A stretch of 64,000 bases of DNA. It comes from Bigelowiella natans CCMP2755. Lineage: Eukaryota > Cercozoa > Chlorarachniophyceae. Numbering within the stretch: the first letter of the stretch is position 1; each line of letters starts with the position of its first letter. Of this stretch, positions 11,414-23,928 are shown piece after piece. Made by a program: the position numbers and the translations under genes. The notes under the pieces are model-generated. The model saw only the letters and a program-made list of their open reading frames with translations, ran no database searches and had not been told where the DNA came from. Location: contig ADNK01000140.1 of NCBI GenBank assembly GCA_000320545.1, positions 94,501-158,500 on the forward strand, in the 5' to 3' direction.

Positions 11414-14400
11414 ATGAACACTACACCACCATTCAATCGTGATGTAATGAAAACCAAAATAGGGAGAGGAGAAGGATTGGAAGAATCCACAACGGTGACT
11501 GTGGATACAAGGATAATCGAATCAAGCCTCCCGCCTTCTTCTTCAAAGTTGTCATCTAAGGTAAAGGGTTACGGGTCCGTAATCATCAACCCGTCTCTAT
11601 TGAGCGGGGCAAAGCTTTCGCTTCAGAGCGAGGCAGCAAAGTCTGAGGCCAGACTCTCTCTAAGAAAGAGGACTCTCGATCCCCTCCGAATAAGAGAGGA
11701 TCCATCAAGTAGCTCTGACAGTAAGAGCCAGTATGAAAGTAGTCAACCTGATGACGAGGATTCTGCAGAGATGAGCGATCTTGTATCTCCAAGGTCACTA
11801 AATCAAGTCGTCGTGGAGCCCCTCAGCCTCGTGTACAACGTCAACCAAGGCCACCAAATAAACGTAATAAAGGAGATCAAGATTTGTAACTGGTCGCAGG
11901 AACAGACGCGCTTCCGGGTTCGGACGAATTCCCCTGACAACCACTTCATCAAGCCTAAATTCGGGGTGCTTCAGGCGAAAAGCACGGCGCGCATACGGGT
12001 CTTGACACAGGCAGCAGCTGGACAGTTCCCTAGGAACGCGAAGCTGCTGGTGCAAATTACAGTGCCGAACGATAGAGAAGGGCAACTTAAGCACCCAACA
12101 TTCTGGAGACGTATCAAGGTGGATCGGAGGAAGGTATTAGATACATACATCTCCTGCAAGTGGATCAATGATTCTTACTTGAGTCCGCCATCTGGACCGC
12201 AGCCATCCAATGAGATACAGGCGGCAAAGGGTGGTAGTAGTGGCCCTATCTCACCACTGCGGCTCAAAACATCAATCAAGAATAATTTGCCATCACTTGA
12301 AATCAATCACCCTCCCTCTCCAATACTAAATCATCCGAAAAGTCCTGCTTCAAATAACCAGCTCAAGGAGGGGAAGGGGGGGGACAGCAATAACTCTCCG
12401 AAGTTGCCGTCGAAAGTCACGAACGGTTCATCGAATGTGAGCCACCGCAAGGCTCCTTCACGCCTCCTCCCTCAAAATCACTCCCCTCCTCATCAGCAGC
12501 AACAGCAAGTGATACGCCAGGGAAAATTGCCTAGCGTTGTATCTGCACTCTCCTCTCCCAATTCCACTTCTTCAAAGATACGTACTAGCCACCCTCCACG
12601 GGCAACAAGAAAGCTTCGACCATCGAAGCGAAGAAGCAAAACTCACCACCACGACTCAATTATCATACATCCACATGTCCTGAGATTTCTAAATGACTCT
12701 ACTCCCTCCCAGTGGTCCAAGAAGGTTGAATTTCTGCTTCGTGCTTAGATTAATTGCAGAATATTTCATGGAGGCGATAGTGTGAGTGCGTGTTGTGCGC
12801 ATGTGTGTGCATATACTGGGCGGGTTGACATTTGTTCTCTTAGCTTTACTCTAATATAATTGATCTTTCTCTCTTCCCCTACTCAGCTGACCATCACCAA
12901 TACCAACAAGCTATTCTGTGCCTTCAAGATAAAAACAAACGCTCCTAATCATCACCTTGTGGTCCCGCACTGCGGCTTTATAGCTCCCGGGCAGAAAGCA
13001 AACGTTCACGTCTCGGTGCGCGGGGTCAATGCCAGAAGTTCCAGGTACGATATTGTTGTTGACTGCTACCACACTACATTCGTGAGTTGATATGTATACT
13101 GATGCTGTGCTTAGGTATCAACATCGTATTTTGGTGATGTGGACTCACGTCGACAGAGGACCAAGTTTTGAGACGCAAAACCCGATAAACTTTTGGAACG
13201 ACGCGAACAGAAGGTACGTAGAACGCGAAGCGAAGCCAGTATACATCACCCAGCAAAGATGACGATTCTCTTTGTTGTCTCTTATCATGTATATTTTGTG
13301 AGCATGTTGATACTGACTTGTTGGTATTGTCAGTTACGAATGGGAGGACCTCGTCATACCGTGTGAGTGGCAAAAGATAGACAGCAACCTTAACAGAGTT
13401 CCTCAGGTCAAGGTTGGTAGGAACTCATCATTCCTTAAACCGAGACAACGCTCCATCCCTGAAGGTGGGTCAAAAGTGTACATAATGATGATGGTGGTGG
13501 TGATGGTGATGCGATGACAATGATGATGAGAACATTACAACATCATACCGCTATGATCAGATAGAAATGATACTGTATTGATGCTTTTGTTTTGTTAAAT
13601 TTGCAGTGCCCGCTCGAGATGCCACATTGATCGTGAGTCCCGTTAGAGTCAACTTCGATAGCAATGCAATGACGCCGCAGAAGCACGTCATATCGCTTAA
13701 GAACATAGGCAACAAGGACTTAGCATTTCGGGTGTCCGTGAGCAAGAAATACGTCATCGTGCATCCAAGTGAGGGTTTTATCTCTACCGGGACAAAGTCG
13801 CGACTGGTTGTGATTATCCAGCCCATCACTGCCGAAATGGAGGAAAAAAAACAGATAAACGGTGAGCTGCAAGCCTCCATTGGCCTGGAAACAGCGGAGA
13901 TCACACTTGAGCAGCTGAAGAAATTCGATCCTTCCGAATTCTGGGAGCAAGCGAAGCCAGAGGTAGTAGTCGTGAAAACCAGTATTGCCTGTTTCAAGAG
14001 CGGGTATAATTATGTATTGGCCTAATGGATGTGCTTTGCTCGTTCATTCTCACCTACTATTGGGTGAGAGGAATTGCCTGAATGTCTTGCTCGTCTTCTT
14101 TCCCCTGGCATTATTGTATCGTTGTCATCGTGCGACATACCATACATGCACACATCGTCAACGCTCCTTTCTCCACCCACACACACACACACACATAATT
14201 CTTGCCGAATTTTTGCCCAGGTGTCGTTCCAAACTGCGATACGTTGCACGAACGTCCTCCAAGCGAAGAGTGACACCAAAAACGACAGTGGTCCTAAAAA
14301 GAAGGAGGACCTGTCGCCAAAGTCGCAGTGGTGGGAGATCACATCACGGCTCAGCTTCAAGAAAAAGAGCACAAATAACTTTACAAGAGACAAGGAGATC

Positions 14401-14477
14401 CTCCGCACTTGGCAAGTCACGAAGCTTATCAAGAGGGAACCGGTCGTTTCTCTTTGACTAGCTTAAGATTGTTATTT

Positions 14478-14548
<71 letters not shown>

Positions 14549-15659
14549 ATTGGGAGGAGGGGTAGAAATGGTTGAATGGGAATCTGCCTCCCCAAGAGCA
14601 TTAAATTATTGTTGTTGGTTGTTTGGTTTGGCAGATCCCAATGCCGTTAAGAGCCAAGATATGGTCTGTGAGCAGCGGTGCATCGGAGATAAGGAAAAAT
14701 CATGGAGAGGACTATTACCAAGAACTCCTCGCACAAGCAAGGGAAAAGAAAGATCATCCCGAATACTTAGAAATGTACTGAGGAACCTTCTCTTCCCTTT
14801 CATGCCTTTTTTCCAATCCTGTGGGAAAAAAAATGCTAGGATATGTCCACACCCCATAGTGCATTCTTGGATGATTGCAAAAAGGAACGACGAGAAATAG
14901 AAGAATAGGGAAGGCTGAGTGTGTATTGACATGCCTCTCCCCCTTGATTTTCTTTCGCTTTGCTTTCTGTCGTCAGGTTCAGAGAGATTCGGCAGGACAT
15001 ACGGAGAAGCTTGCCAAGTGTGCTAGGGAGTACTGGAAGGAGAAAGCTGTCAAATGTTCTCAAGGCGTATTGTATGCGGAATCCAAACGCTATTGGATAT
15101 TGCCAGGTGATATCTTGTGTGATATGGAAAGGAATGAAGATCTGTCTCGGCAATCATTGTGGTTTATCATCCATATTCGGATTATGGACTTATAAAAAAC
15201 ATTCCGAGTTGATTTTTGTACTTTGTGGCGCATCTGCACCACAAGGACAATAGGAAAATCATTATCATCATTATTGTCATTATTATCGATGAATTAGTTA
15301 TTTAAAAAAAAAAAATGATTAAGAGCACACTGCTAGCCGAAGAAGAATCTAGAAACCGCGTGGATATGCTTGCAAATACGATATTCTGTCTTCACTTTTC
15401 CAACCTCCTCATATATTCGTTCTTCTTCTTTCGATAATCATAGGGAATGAATGTCATCGCCGGTGGGCTAATCACTGCATGTGGGGACGAGGAGGACGCC
15501 TTCTGGCTTCTAACTCGTGTGGTAGAGGATATGGCAGAGGGATGCTACACGGTAGCGCATTCGCTTCTATTTTGACAACTTAGAATTTATTTTCACCACA
15601 CAGAAATAAGTGGATGCTTGTGGTTCCATTTTTGTGTATACGTATATGTATATGTATAT

Positions 15660-15696
<37 letters not shown>

Positions 15697-16150
15697 TGTG
15701 TGTGTGTAGTGGCACATCATCATTCATCAAATTCGTTCATTTCATTTAGCGCTATATGGCTGGGATGAGCCTTTACATAAAAGTGTTTGAGCGACTCCTG
15801 ATGTACACTCTTCCAGACCTGTAAGTTCCATACTGTGTAATCGTTGCTTTGCCTTTCAAAACTATCTTCCCCCCTACAGTTGTCCTTTCCTCTGTGTTAA
15901 ATAATGTAAATACGTATTTTAATCACAGTATGCTCACTCATCTTCTCCCTTATACCTATTCCCTTGTTGTTGCACCATGGCGCAGATCCCGCATGCTAGA
16001 ACAGAAGGGTGTGATACCCTCTTCGTTTGCATCACAGTGGATGCTTTGCCTATTCATGTCCAACCCATTCAAGCGTTTGCAGGTGAATGAGGATATTGGT
16101 TGTAGAAACAGATTTTCTCAAGTACTTCAATTAATATGTATATTATACAT

Positions 16151-16222
<72 letters not shown>

Positions 16223-18211
16223 ATCTCTTTCTGCAGGCTCTTGACTTGTGGGATTTCTATTTCCTGCACGGACCGAACGTGCTTTTTACAATTGGTATCG
16301 GACTACTCCGTTTCCACAAAGAACGCCTTATCCGGGTATGATATGATATGCTGATCATCCATTTTTCCACTGTATTTGCCCAAGCGAGAAGAGCAACATC
16401 CTTCTCGATTCACAAGTATGCGAGTAGAGAAATTGTCACTGAATTCTTGGTTGTTTCCGGTCTGATACCACCGCTGCTCCTACTGTATCGTAGGCGGGCA
16501 GAGACGATTTGCTTGATTTCATCCTTCACAACATCACGGAGGGCGTGGATATCAGGGACCTTTTGATTCACGCTGATATGCTGCAGGTAGGAAATGAAGC
16601 AAAAACATCGGCCGGGAAAGCCTCGTTGTGATGCTACCGTGGAAAGTGTCGCGTGTAGAATAAAGCATTATTGATCGTTCAAGATTGTGATCATCGCCAA
16701 CACCATGAAAAAAAAGTAGTCTTTTTTGTGAACGAACTAATTTTGTCGCTCGCAATTTTGTCAGATGGACAAATGGGTAAAGACGTTGCAAAAATCGTAC
16801 GAGAAGGACATCGTGCGCCAACACTCGAAACTCAGCTTCGGGCTATGCGAGCAGCTGGCCCGACAGGCTGGAATTGGGGATGATAAGACCGATTTTGTGC
16901 AGAAAATCTGGTATGTGCGTTTGTGCGAGCGTGCAATACATTGGATTTTGTGACATTTTTTTCTGTGAATGAGATCCTTATCATTCTACACTGTTAGAAA
17001 CTCTTACCATGCAAAATATCATTTGTCACACATTTTGTTGTGTTGTGTGGTATGACTTCTATACTGTTGAGGCATGCTGTGTTGTTGTTCTCATCATACT
17101 TTCAAACTTGTTTATAGGTCGAATTTCCTTGAGCCAGAGCCACGGCTCACGTTGTTTAAGTCCGTGGTCACAGATCTAGGAAATTTTTCCCGGGCTTTCT
17201 GCGAAAGCGTGTTGTCAAACAAGGTGGGGTGAAGCGAAATAAGTGACGATGACAGCACGCAATGATCTTAATTTCTCTTCCTGTTTCATTTCCATCTATT
17301 TTAGAATAAAGCCTGGGACCATGCACTCATTAGTGGTGTAGTGCACCGACTCTTCGATATGATGGACATTTTCAATTGCAACAGCATAAGGTAAGTATGT
17401 TGTTGAGTAATAGTGATGACGATGAGAAGGTTGTGTGTCGCCGATCTAAAAAATTCATGAATTTGAATACTCTTTTTTATGCTAGGTTCATCGACTTCCT
17501 CAAAGTAATAGCCGTGCTGAAACTTGGAACTAATGGACAGGTAGTGAAAGCCCTTCCTACCCCTCTGTATATATTCCAAGAAGTTTCTTTTGTGGATATC
17601 AAATAAATTCAGGAGCTGGTGACTAATGTACATTTTTTATTCAGAAAATGAAACTTTGCTTCGACTTCTTCGACAAAAAGCAACGTGGTTACGTGAGCGG
17701 TGATGTTTTAGTGGAGACTCTGGGCATGTTTCACATGATGTATGGAATGCCAGCATCCAAGAAGGCTGCACAGCAGTCTGGCAGTGGAGAATACAGCAAC
17801 AACAGCGATACTCCTTTCCCCCCCTCTTCATCCGTGCGACATCACGAGCCGAGTCACTCAGTCTTAGCGGATCCGGAAACCTTTGCACTGATGATGTTTG
17901 AAAAGCTTCGCAAAATGGTGCGACCAGCCAAGATTGAACAAAAGTTCATTGCAACGACGACTAGCCGCCCGTGCACGATGTGCAAAAAGCAGTGCAAACG
18001 GATCTGTAAGGCTGTTTTCGCGCCCACGTGCGGGTCAGAATGCTGTGACTTATTCATCAAGAGCACAAAGAGGCAGCTTGGGAAGAAGGGAAGCATTGAC
18101 GGCCAGCTGTCGTTTGAGCCTTTTTCAGCCGTAATCTGCACCCACCCAATGGTGCAGAGTTTTTTCTCCCTAGAGGATCCAAGCCTTGTGTTTCGAAGAA
18201 AGGGTGATTGA
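11414..18211 (+). CDS. MSP x3 - TBC (Rab-GAP) - EF-hand-like fusion protein
   Basis: Eighteen exons join in phase: 11414-12724, 12887-13044, 13115-13213, 13334-13464, 13607-14013, 14221-14442, 14635-14774, 14977-15106, 15444-15551, 15750-15820, 15986-16082, 16237-16335, 16494-16586, 16765-16910, 17118-17223, 17305-17390, 17486-17540, 17645-18211, about 1341 residues. Three MSP/VAP-like beta domains come first (starting near VVVEPLSLVYNV, HHDSIIIHPHVLRF and DATLIVSPVRVNF), separated by a Ser/Pro/Gln-rich linker. A full TBC domain follows (IPMPLRAKIW), with the arginine finger in EIRQDIRRSLP, the glutamine finger in GYCQGMN, and LDLWDFYFLHG. An EF-hand-like segment (FDFFDKKQRGYVSGD) has a degenerate calcium loop, and a Cys-rich stretch (CKKQCKRICK) lies near the end. 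TBC domains accelerate GTP hydrolysis by Rab GTPases; MSP domains in VAP proteins bind FFAT motifs at the ER. The link between halves rests on the 14014-14220 intron; without it the MSP part would end at 14025. Start chosen as the first ATG in frame; upstream exons are possible. Confidence 0.85.
14479..14543. repeat. (CT)n(GT)n microsatellite in an MSP-TBC intron
   Basis: Sits in the intron between the exons ending at 14442 and starting at 14635. Confidence 0.95.
16151..16220. repeat. (CA)n(TA)n microsatellite in an MSP-TBC intron
   Basis: Directly precedes the 16236 acceptor, replacing a normal pyrimidine tract over most of the intron. Confidence 0.95.
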
Positions 18212-19360
18212 GAAACAATTGTAGTTATAATAGTGTAAATTATAATAGGAGTAAAAGTAGCATAATCTGAATGAATCGAGCCTTCGGTTTGATTTTTACG
18301 AGAATTGTCATTCACACGTATTAGTCTCTTCATTCATTCAGTCACATGAATAGCCTTTCAGCGCATCGCACTGCATGCAAAGTATATTGTGGTAAATTTG
18401 CACACTTACTTTTGTACAAAGTACACACCCGATATCTGCCACCACTACTAGCGCAAGCGTTTATTACGTCGAAAATCCAAATTTCAATGCAAGAAATTTT
18501 GCACGGCTTTATTAGGGCTTGCTAGCTTAGGCCTTTTCCTTTTCTACTTTTGATTGCTACATAGCAACTGAATATTAGACGGGTGTAATGAATAAGTTAA
18601 AATGTGCTCAATTGTCATACCAAAGCACGTCTGCTCGTTGAAACAACGTAACTCTTGACTGTACCTTGCTGGTGGATAGCTTGCCTGTTCTTCAAGTGTT
18701 ATTTGTGTACGTCAAACCGCATGGCGCAGCTAGCGCATTCTAGCATTGCTACATGCAGTTGCAATTGCCATGCACACGGACATCTGTCATGGGCTAGCTT
18801 GTGATGACAAGACTAAGCACGCATATAATATATGTGTGTAAGAATTTTCTAGCGGCGGGGGCCGGGGGCCTTGTTCTGGCTGGCCTTCTTGTTCTGGTCT
18901 ATACTAGAACACTACCCAACTAATGATAATGAATCACTGCCGATGCAAGACAACATCACAACACATACCACATCTATGGACACAACATCGCGCGTCTTCA
19001 CTGTGAAGGAAGCCCGTGCAGCACGGAAATTATGCAATGAGTGCGGACGTGTGACGACGATATATTTATCGCATTGTTTAGAAAGCAGGCAACGTGGTGC
19101 ATTAGGCATTCGCATCGGTTCATTAAACCTGCTCGATTTGTCGATACTGTCACGGATCGCGAATTTCTAAATGGCTCAGCACTGACTTTCTCGCTGGTGA
19201 CTTGTGTTCATCACACGGCGAAACTTTGAAAGTCCATCGTAATGTTTTTTTGCGCTTCATGTTCACCAAATTGTGCTGCTTGTGAAGAGTGTAAAGCGGT
19301 GGATCGATCCTATCTAGATTTAAATGTATCTAGTATTCCAAAGGGAGGACCTCTCCACCA
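18212..19360. other. Tail-to-tail gap
   Basis: No supported exon. Contains CTAG and GCATGC words around 18720-18860. The right part (about 19000-19360) is the expected 3' UTR of the SelS-like gene, where a SECIS element would be needed. I found one loose candidate core (ATGA at 19260-19257, TGAT at 19213-19210 on the minus strand) but its helix does not pair convincingly. Confidence 0.45.
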
Positions 19361-20087
19361 CTACCCTCAGCCTCCACCACCTCCTCCTCCAAATCTGAAG
19401 CAAAAGATAAAATAATTGAGACATTTCCTACAGCCGAATTTGGCTATTCTGTTTTGACCTTCCGTGCCGAGATCTAACGTCTGGGCGAAATCTTGACGTT
19501 GCGGAATCTATATTTTCACCTTGGACCCAAGTAGCTAAAAAGATATACGATGAATGACAAGTAGGAGTTTCTAGGGAATAAATAAGCTACAAGAACATAC
19601 CATCAGGATCGAATCTGCGCTTGTCCTTCCTCCTTTTCTTCGCACGGTCCTCATTCACTTTCTTTTTCTTTGCAGGCTTCAAATATTACATGTCTCAGAT
19701 TAATTGACGTGTATTTAAAGAGTGCATTCACATTTTTTTTGGCTTCCTCCCTCAGTCGCTGCACTTGGCGCTCTCGGGCTAGCTTAAGCTGCGAATCCAG
19801 CTCCTCATCTCTTCCTACCACTTTTTTCGAATAATAGTGGAATTGAGTTCATGACGTATGCCACAACCAACCACCTCATACCTTTGTATTGTGATGCTTT
19901 CCAATTTTGGTAACCGAAAATTCCCATGGCAATCCCGAACAATACCAACCATCCATACTCCCAGACAGCAGAGACGCCCTCAATCAGAAATCTTGGAATC
20001 TGACGTGAGTATATGACATCATGAAGCGGCGAAAGTATTTTCGAAGTAACTCCCTCTTACCGGAGGATCCCCCCCTTGATCTCCCAT
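19361..20087 (-). CDS. Selenoprotein S / VIMP-like ER membrane protein, probable selenocysteine
   Basis: Five leftward exons close in phase: 20087-20061 (MGDQGGDPP), 19999-19882, 19820-19732, 19676-19601, 19386-19361. Exon 2 carries one transmembrane helix around EYGWLVLFGIAMGIFGYQNW, with the Tyr-Gly-Trp typical of SelS/VIMP. Exon 3 is a charged helix (LDSQLKLARERQVQRLREE) as in the family's coiled coil, and exon 4 is Lys/Arg-rich (RRFDPD). With the 19386 acceptor the last exon reads six Gly, TGA, Gly, TAG, the Gly-Gly-Sec-Gly tail of animal SelS. With the acceptor eight bases upstream (19394) the frame instead ends at 19330 as an acidic tail without TGA. SelS/VIMP recruits p97 to Derlin complexes in ER-associated degradation and its Sec takes part in redox chemistry. 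About 111 residues, shorter than human. Shares an upstream gap with the phosphatase gene. Confidence 0.82.
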
Positions 20088-20394
20088 AGGAAGGATGGGT
20101 GAGTTGAGCTCTAGAAGCTTGGTTCTTCTTCTTCTTCCTCTTCTTGGTTTCTGATGAGTAATGGATGATGATGATGAAGATGATGATGACCACTGGTTTA
20201 ATTACTACGACTACTACACAACACTTTTACAACACTTTTTCGACGACACTTAAGCAACTACAATTGGCGTTAAACCCGTGTCGCATCCTGTAAATCCATG
20301 CTATTTTCTCGTTCTCGAAGTTTCGAATGGATACAAACCAATTTTTGCCACACCCAACGGACACCTTCCTGCGAGTTCCGGCGTGGCCCCTGTC
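20088..20394. promoter_or_regulatory. Bidirectional upstream gap, SelS / MINPP genes
   Basis: Only 307 bp separate the two divergent start codons, so the two genes probably share promoter elements. No specific motif was identified. Confidence 0.45.
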
Positions 20395-21954
20395 ATGGAG
20401 TCCCTCTCCATGGGGGCAACCAAGGTAGTAGTCACTCGAGGCAATTTACATGCAAATCAGTGACTTCAACATTTCTTATCTTAAATTCAAAAGCACACAT
20501 ACATGGCACACATCAATGATAACAATTTCTAGGTAATCCTACTTGCGAATTTTGCCATTGCTTCTTCCCTGGATGGAGGCATGTTAGGAACTTCTGAAGG
20601 TGTGCACCAATCCTAAACATTATGTGGACCATTCTCTTCGAATTAAATTAACCTTATTGACCACAGATTTGCATCCATTCTGGGGTTCAAAAACTCCATA
20701 CTTGCTAAGTCACAAGCTGTTAAGAGAGGCATATAGGAAGGGACTTGATATCCCACAACGTTCCACCCAATGTAAATTTGAAGCAACCTTCCAGGAGGCT
20801 GCTGCTACTGAGGTATTAGGTTTTTGGGGTGTTTTCCGGCATGGATCAAGGTGCCCAACAGTAAAGAGGATGCGAGCCATCCGAAGAATAGAAAGCATGC
20901 TCGAAACAGAAGCAAAGAGAGAGGAGCAGACCGATAGCGACGATGGGGAAAAAAAGAAGAAGAAAGGGGATACGAAGACAGGATTTCATCGGAGTGCTCA
21001 AAACAATGAGAGTTTGAGTGAAACTGAGTGCCAGACAGAGGACAACGCGGTAATCTCCTTCATCATCGTTTGTTTTATTTTGAATTATAAGCAGGAGCTA
21101 GTCTTAGCTGCATAGTATATTGAAATAATGCCATTGAAAGAACACACTCTTCACCATGTGAGTCCCTTACTTTAAATCGAATATACACGTATTTTAATAC
21201 ATTAATATGAAAAAGTGTATGTATGGACTACATCTCGATCAGGGTATGCTAACGTTTAAGGGGAAACAGGAGATGTTTGACCTTGGGAAACGGCTTCGTA
21301 ATCGGCTACCTAGCCTCTTCTCGACCAATGATAGCGGATACTATTCACCTGAACACTTTCAAATACGAGCTACGCAGAAACAGCGGGCACTGCAGAGTGC
21401 GGTAGTAGTAGTAGTAGTAGTAGTAGCAGCAGCAGTAGCAGCAGCAGTAGTTGTCTACGCACACAAGAACATAATTTAGCGCTAGTTGATTCATCCTTCT
21501 CAAATTATTGTGGCTTGCTGTAGTTGTAGTAGTATCTGCAGGAATTGACACCCCCCCCCCTCTATTAATTGCTGACTTATCAGTCCGCATTCACGATGGG
21601 TTTGTTTGGGGGAGTACAGCAGCAGCAGCAGGGGAATCTAAGTGATAACCCAAAATCACAGGTAGATCTCTTTATTTCTTCGTTTGCATTATTTCTACTT
21701 CCGTTTTGTAGTGATAATGATGATGATTATAATGATGATGGTGACGATGATGTTCAGATGTGTCTTTGTCCGCACCCTCACCTTTATTAATTTGAGGCTT
21801 CTGTGAATGCGGTAGTAATTCATGTGAAATGTCAATCCGTACGGTGTGTGTTGTAGAGTGTCGCGATCGACATGGAAGATAAGAAGGTTTTGTATTTCCA
21901 CAAGACGTGCAGAAGATACATGGAATATAAGGTGCTAGTGATGGAACTCTAGTC

Positions 21955-22020
<66 letters not shown>

Positions 22021-22090
22021 TTTCTAACTTAAAGTCGATGTTTATTTCATAAAACGAAGGTGTTTGGAACAACATTACACATTCTAATAC

Positions 22091-22129
<39 letters not shown>

Positions 22130-23048
22130 TTTATGATCATCATCAACAAATAAGCACTAGTTGTATCATTCATTCACTAACTCGACGACTGTCATTCTTG
22201 CTTGGATAGGCACGAGAACTCACAAATCCAAATTCGGAGCGATATAAATTCAATGCGACAAGAATTGCACCGATTGTAGCAAAGGTAAAAGGAAGGATCA
22301 GGCTTAAAGATGCTGCTAAGGAGTCCAATTTCACGGTACGACTTTTCTATCACTTGCTTTTGTTTCTTAACATGCTATCTGTGTTCTTCAAATGAATACG
22401 ATATCAGCCATCCTGCCTCTTGTCTATTTTTTGTTATCCTCCTCCTCCTCCTTCTTCACTTTTCCTGATTTTCTTTTCCACAGATGGCGGAGCTCTGGGC
22501 GGCGTGGTCCGGTTGCCAATTTGGAGATCGCTTCTTCTGCAGCTTATTCACGTACTTGCAAGAATGATAATGATGATGATGATAATGATGGTGATGATGA
22601 TGATGATGATGATGATGATGACGCTTCTCTTCCTTTCTCGTTAATTATTCGCAGCACAAGAAAATGTCGATAAGAGTTACTGGTGATCTTAACATTATTG
22701 TCTTCCAGGAGCGAAGAGGCGTTGTTAATGGAATACAGCGAGGACCTTGCCTCGTATTGGCAGAAAGGCTACGGGAATCCCCTCAACTCGCAAATGAGGT
22801 GATCTATCGAGCGCAAATGCTGCTTACTTCTAAATCGTAAATTACTACTGCGATTTATCTATCTTCCATCATTAAATACCTGATCGACATGCATTATTTC
22901 TCCTTTTCCGGAACGATTCTCTCCTTCTTATGTTGGTGGCCTCATGCCCTATTATTCTTCTTGCAGTTGCTTGCTCATGAAGGATCTTATATTATCTCTC
23001 GAAGAGGCTTCTATGCGAAACAGCAGAAGAGAGGGTAATAGCAGAATG

Positions 23049-23087
<39 letters not shown>

Positions 23088-23928
23088 CCTAATCAATGCC
23101 ACTACGACTCATCAATCATCATCTTTATAATCCACATTATTTAGAAGCAGAAGTGCCCTTGGCGCGGCTATACTTTGCACATGCGGAAACACTCTACGCT
23201 CTACTTCCACTGCTGGAGATGTATAAAGATCCCGAGCCTCTCCGGAGTCAGCACAATCTAGAAAAGATCCGAAGGGTAAGTGTTATAATAGCTGTGCTGA
23301 TCTGTCATGCTTCAATTGAGGAGAAGTCTATTCATATTCAAAATGCGATCAATTATGTGTATATGGGTGCGGTGTTATTGTCTCTCTATAACTCCTTCAC
23401 TCCCTACCCATCCTCTAGCGCAAGTGGGACTCTTCAATGATGCCGTTTGCATCCAGCATTCAAATATATACCTTCAAGTGCGATGATGAACAAAGAGGGA
23501 GTAGTAGTAGTAGTAGTAGTAGGGGAGGAGCGCTCTGCGTCCGGTTGCTTCACAATGAGATTCCAATACACTTCCCATGGTGTACGACGAAGGGTATGGA
23601 GAGGGAGACAACACCATCATCTGGATGCTGCTGTGACTGTAAATTAGAAAATTTTGTGGATTTCTTACGACAGAAGATAGGAGACTGCTCGTTCGAAAAG
23701 GTATGCAACGGTGGTGTTGGGGAGCAGAAAGAACAGCACCAAGAACAAGGGGCACAGCTGTTACATCTGCTGCATCAAATACCGATGCAGCCAACGCAAT
23801 TGTTTGGAAATCTCCTTTTTTGCTCTAGTTGGATCGAGTCTTTCATATTATTGGGCTTCATATTTGGCTATCTGTGTTTATTAATCTTGACTGTAGCACG
23901 AATGAAATTTTGCGCGACTACTTTATAA
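20395..23928 (+). CDS. Multiple inositol polyphosphate phosphatase-like histidine phosphatase with C-terminal membrane anchor
   Basis: Twelve exons close in phase: 20395-20424, 20533-20599, 20667-21049, 21243-21401, 21584-21661, 21857-21931, 22210-22335, 22484-22551, 22709-22798, 22967-23034, 23145-23275, 23419-23928, about 594 residues. The start gives MESLSMGATK followed by VILLANFAIASS, a signal peptide split by the first intron. The catalytic RHGxRxPT motif is FRHGSRCPT; the distal acid motif is YFAHAETLYALLP. Other family blocks are WGSKTPYLL, LGKRLRNRLPSLF, RALQSA and SYWQKGYGNPLN. This branch of the hist-acid phosphatases removes phosphates from InsP6 and related inositol phosphates in the ER lumen or outside the cell. 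Unusual points: a Lys/Glu-rich insert and a poly-Ser run, and a C-terminal hydrophobic helix (about residues 560-588, SFILLGFIFGYLCLLILTV) instead of the SDEL ER-retention tail of vertebrate MINPP1, suggesting a type I membrane form. A further small exon between 21050 and 21242 cannot be excluded. Confidence 0.9.
22566..22622. repeat. (GAT)n tract in a MINPP intron
   Basis: Trinucleotide run in the intron 22552-22708. Confidence 0.95.

Noticed and set aside
19150-19270. Possible SECIS core on the minus strand (ATGA at 19260-19257, TGAT at 19213-19210, poly-A between)
   Set aside because: Flanking TGGTGA/TCACCA could pair, but the helix between the core and the apical A run does not form by eye. 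It needs a dedicated search.
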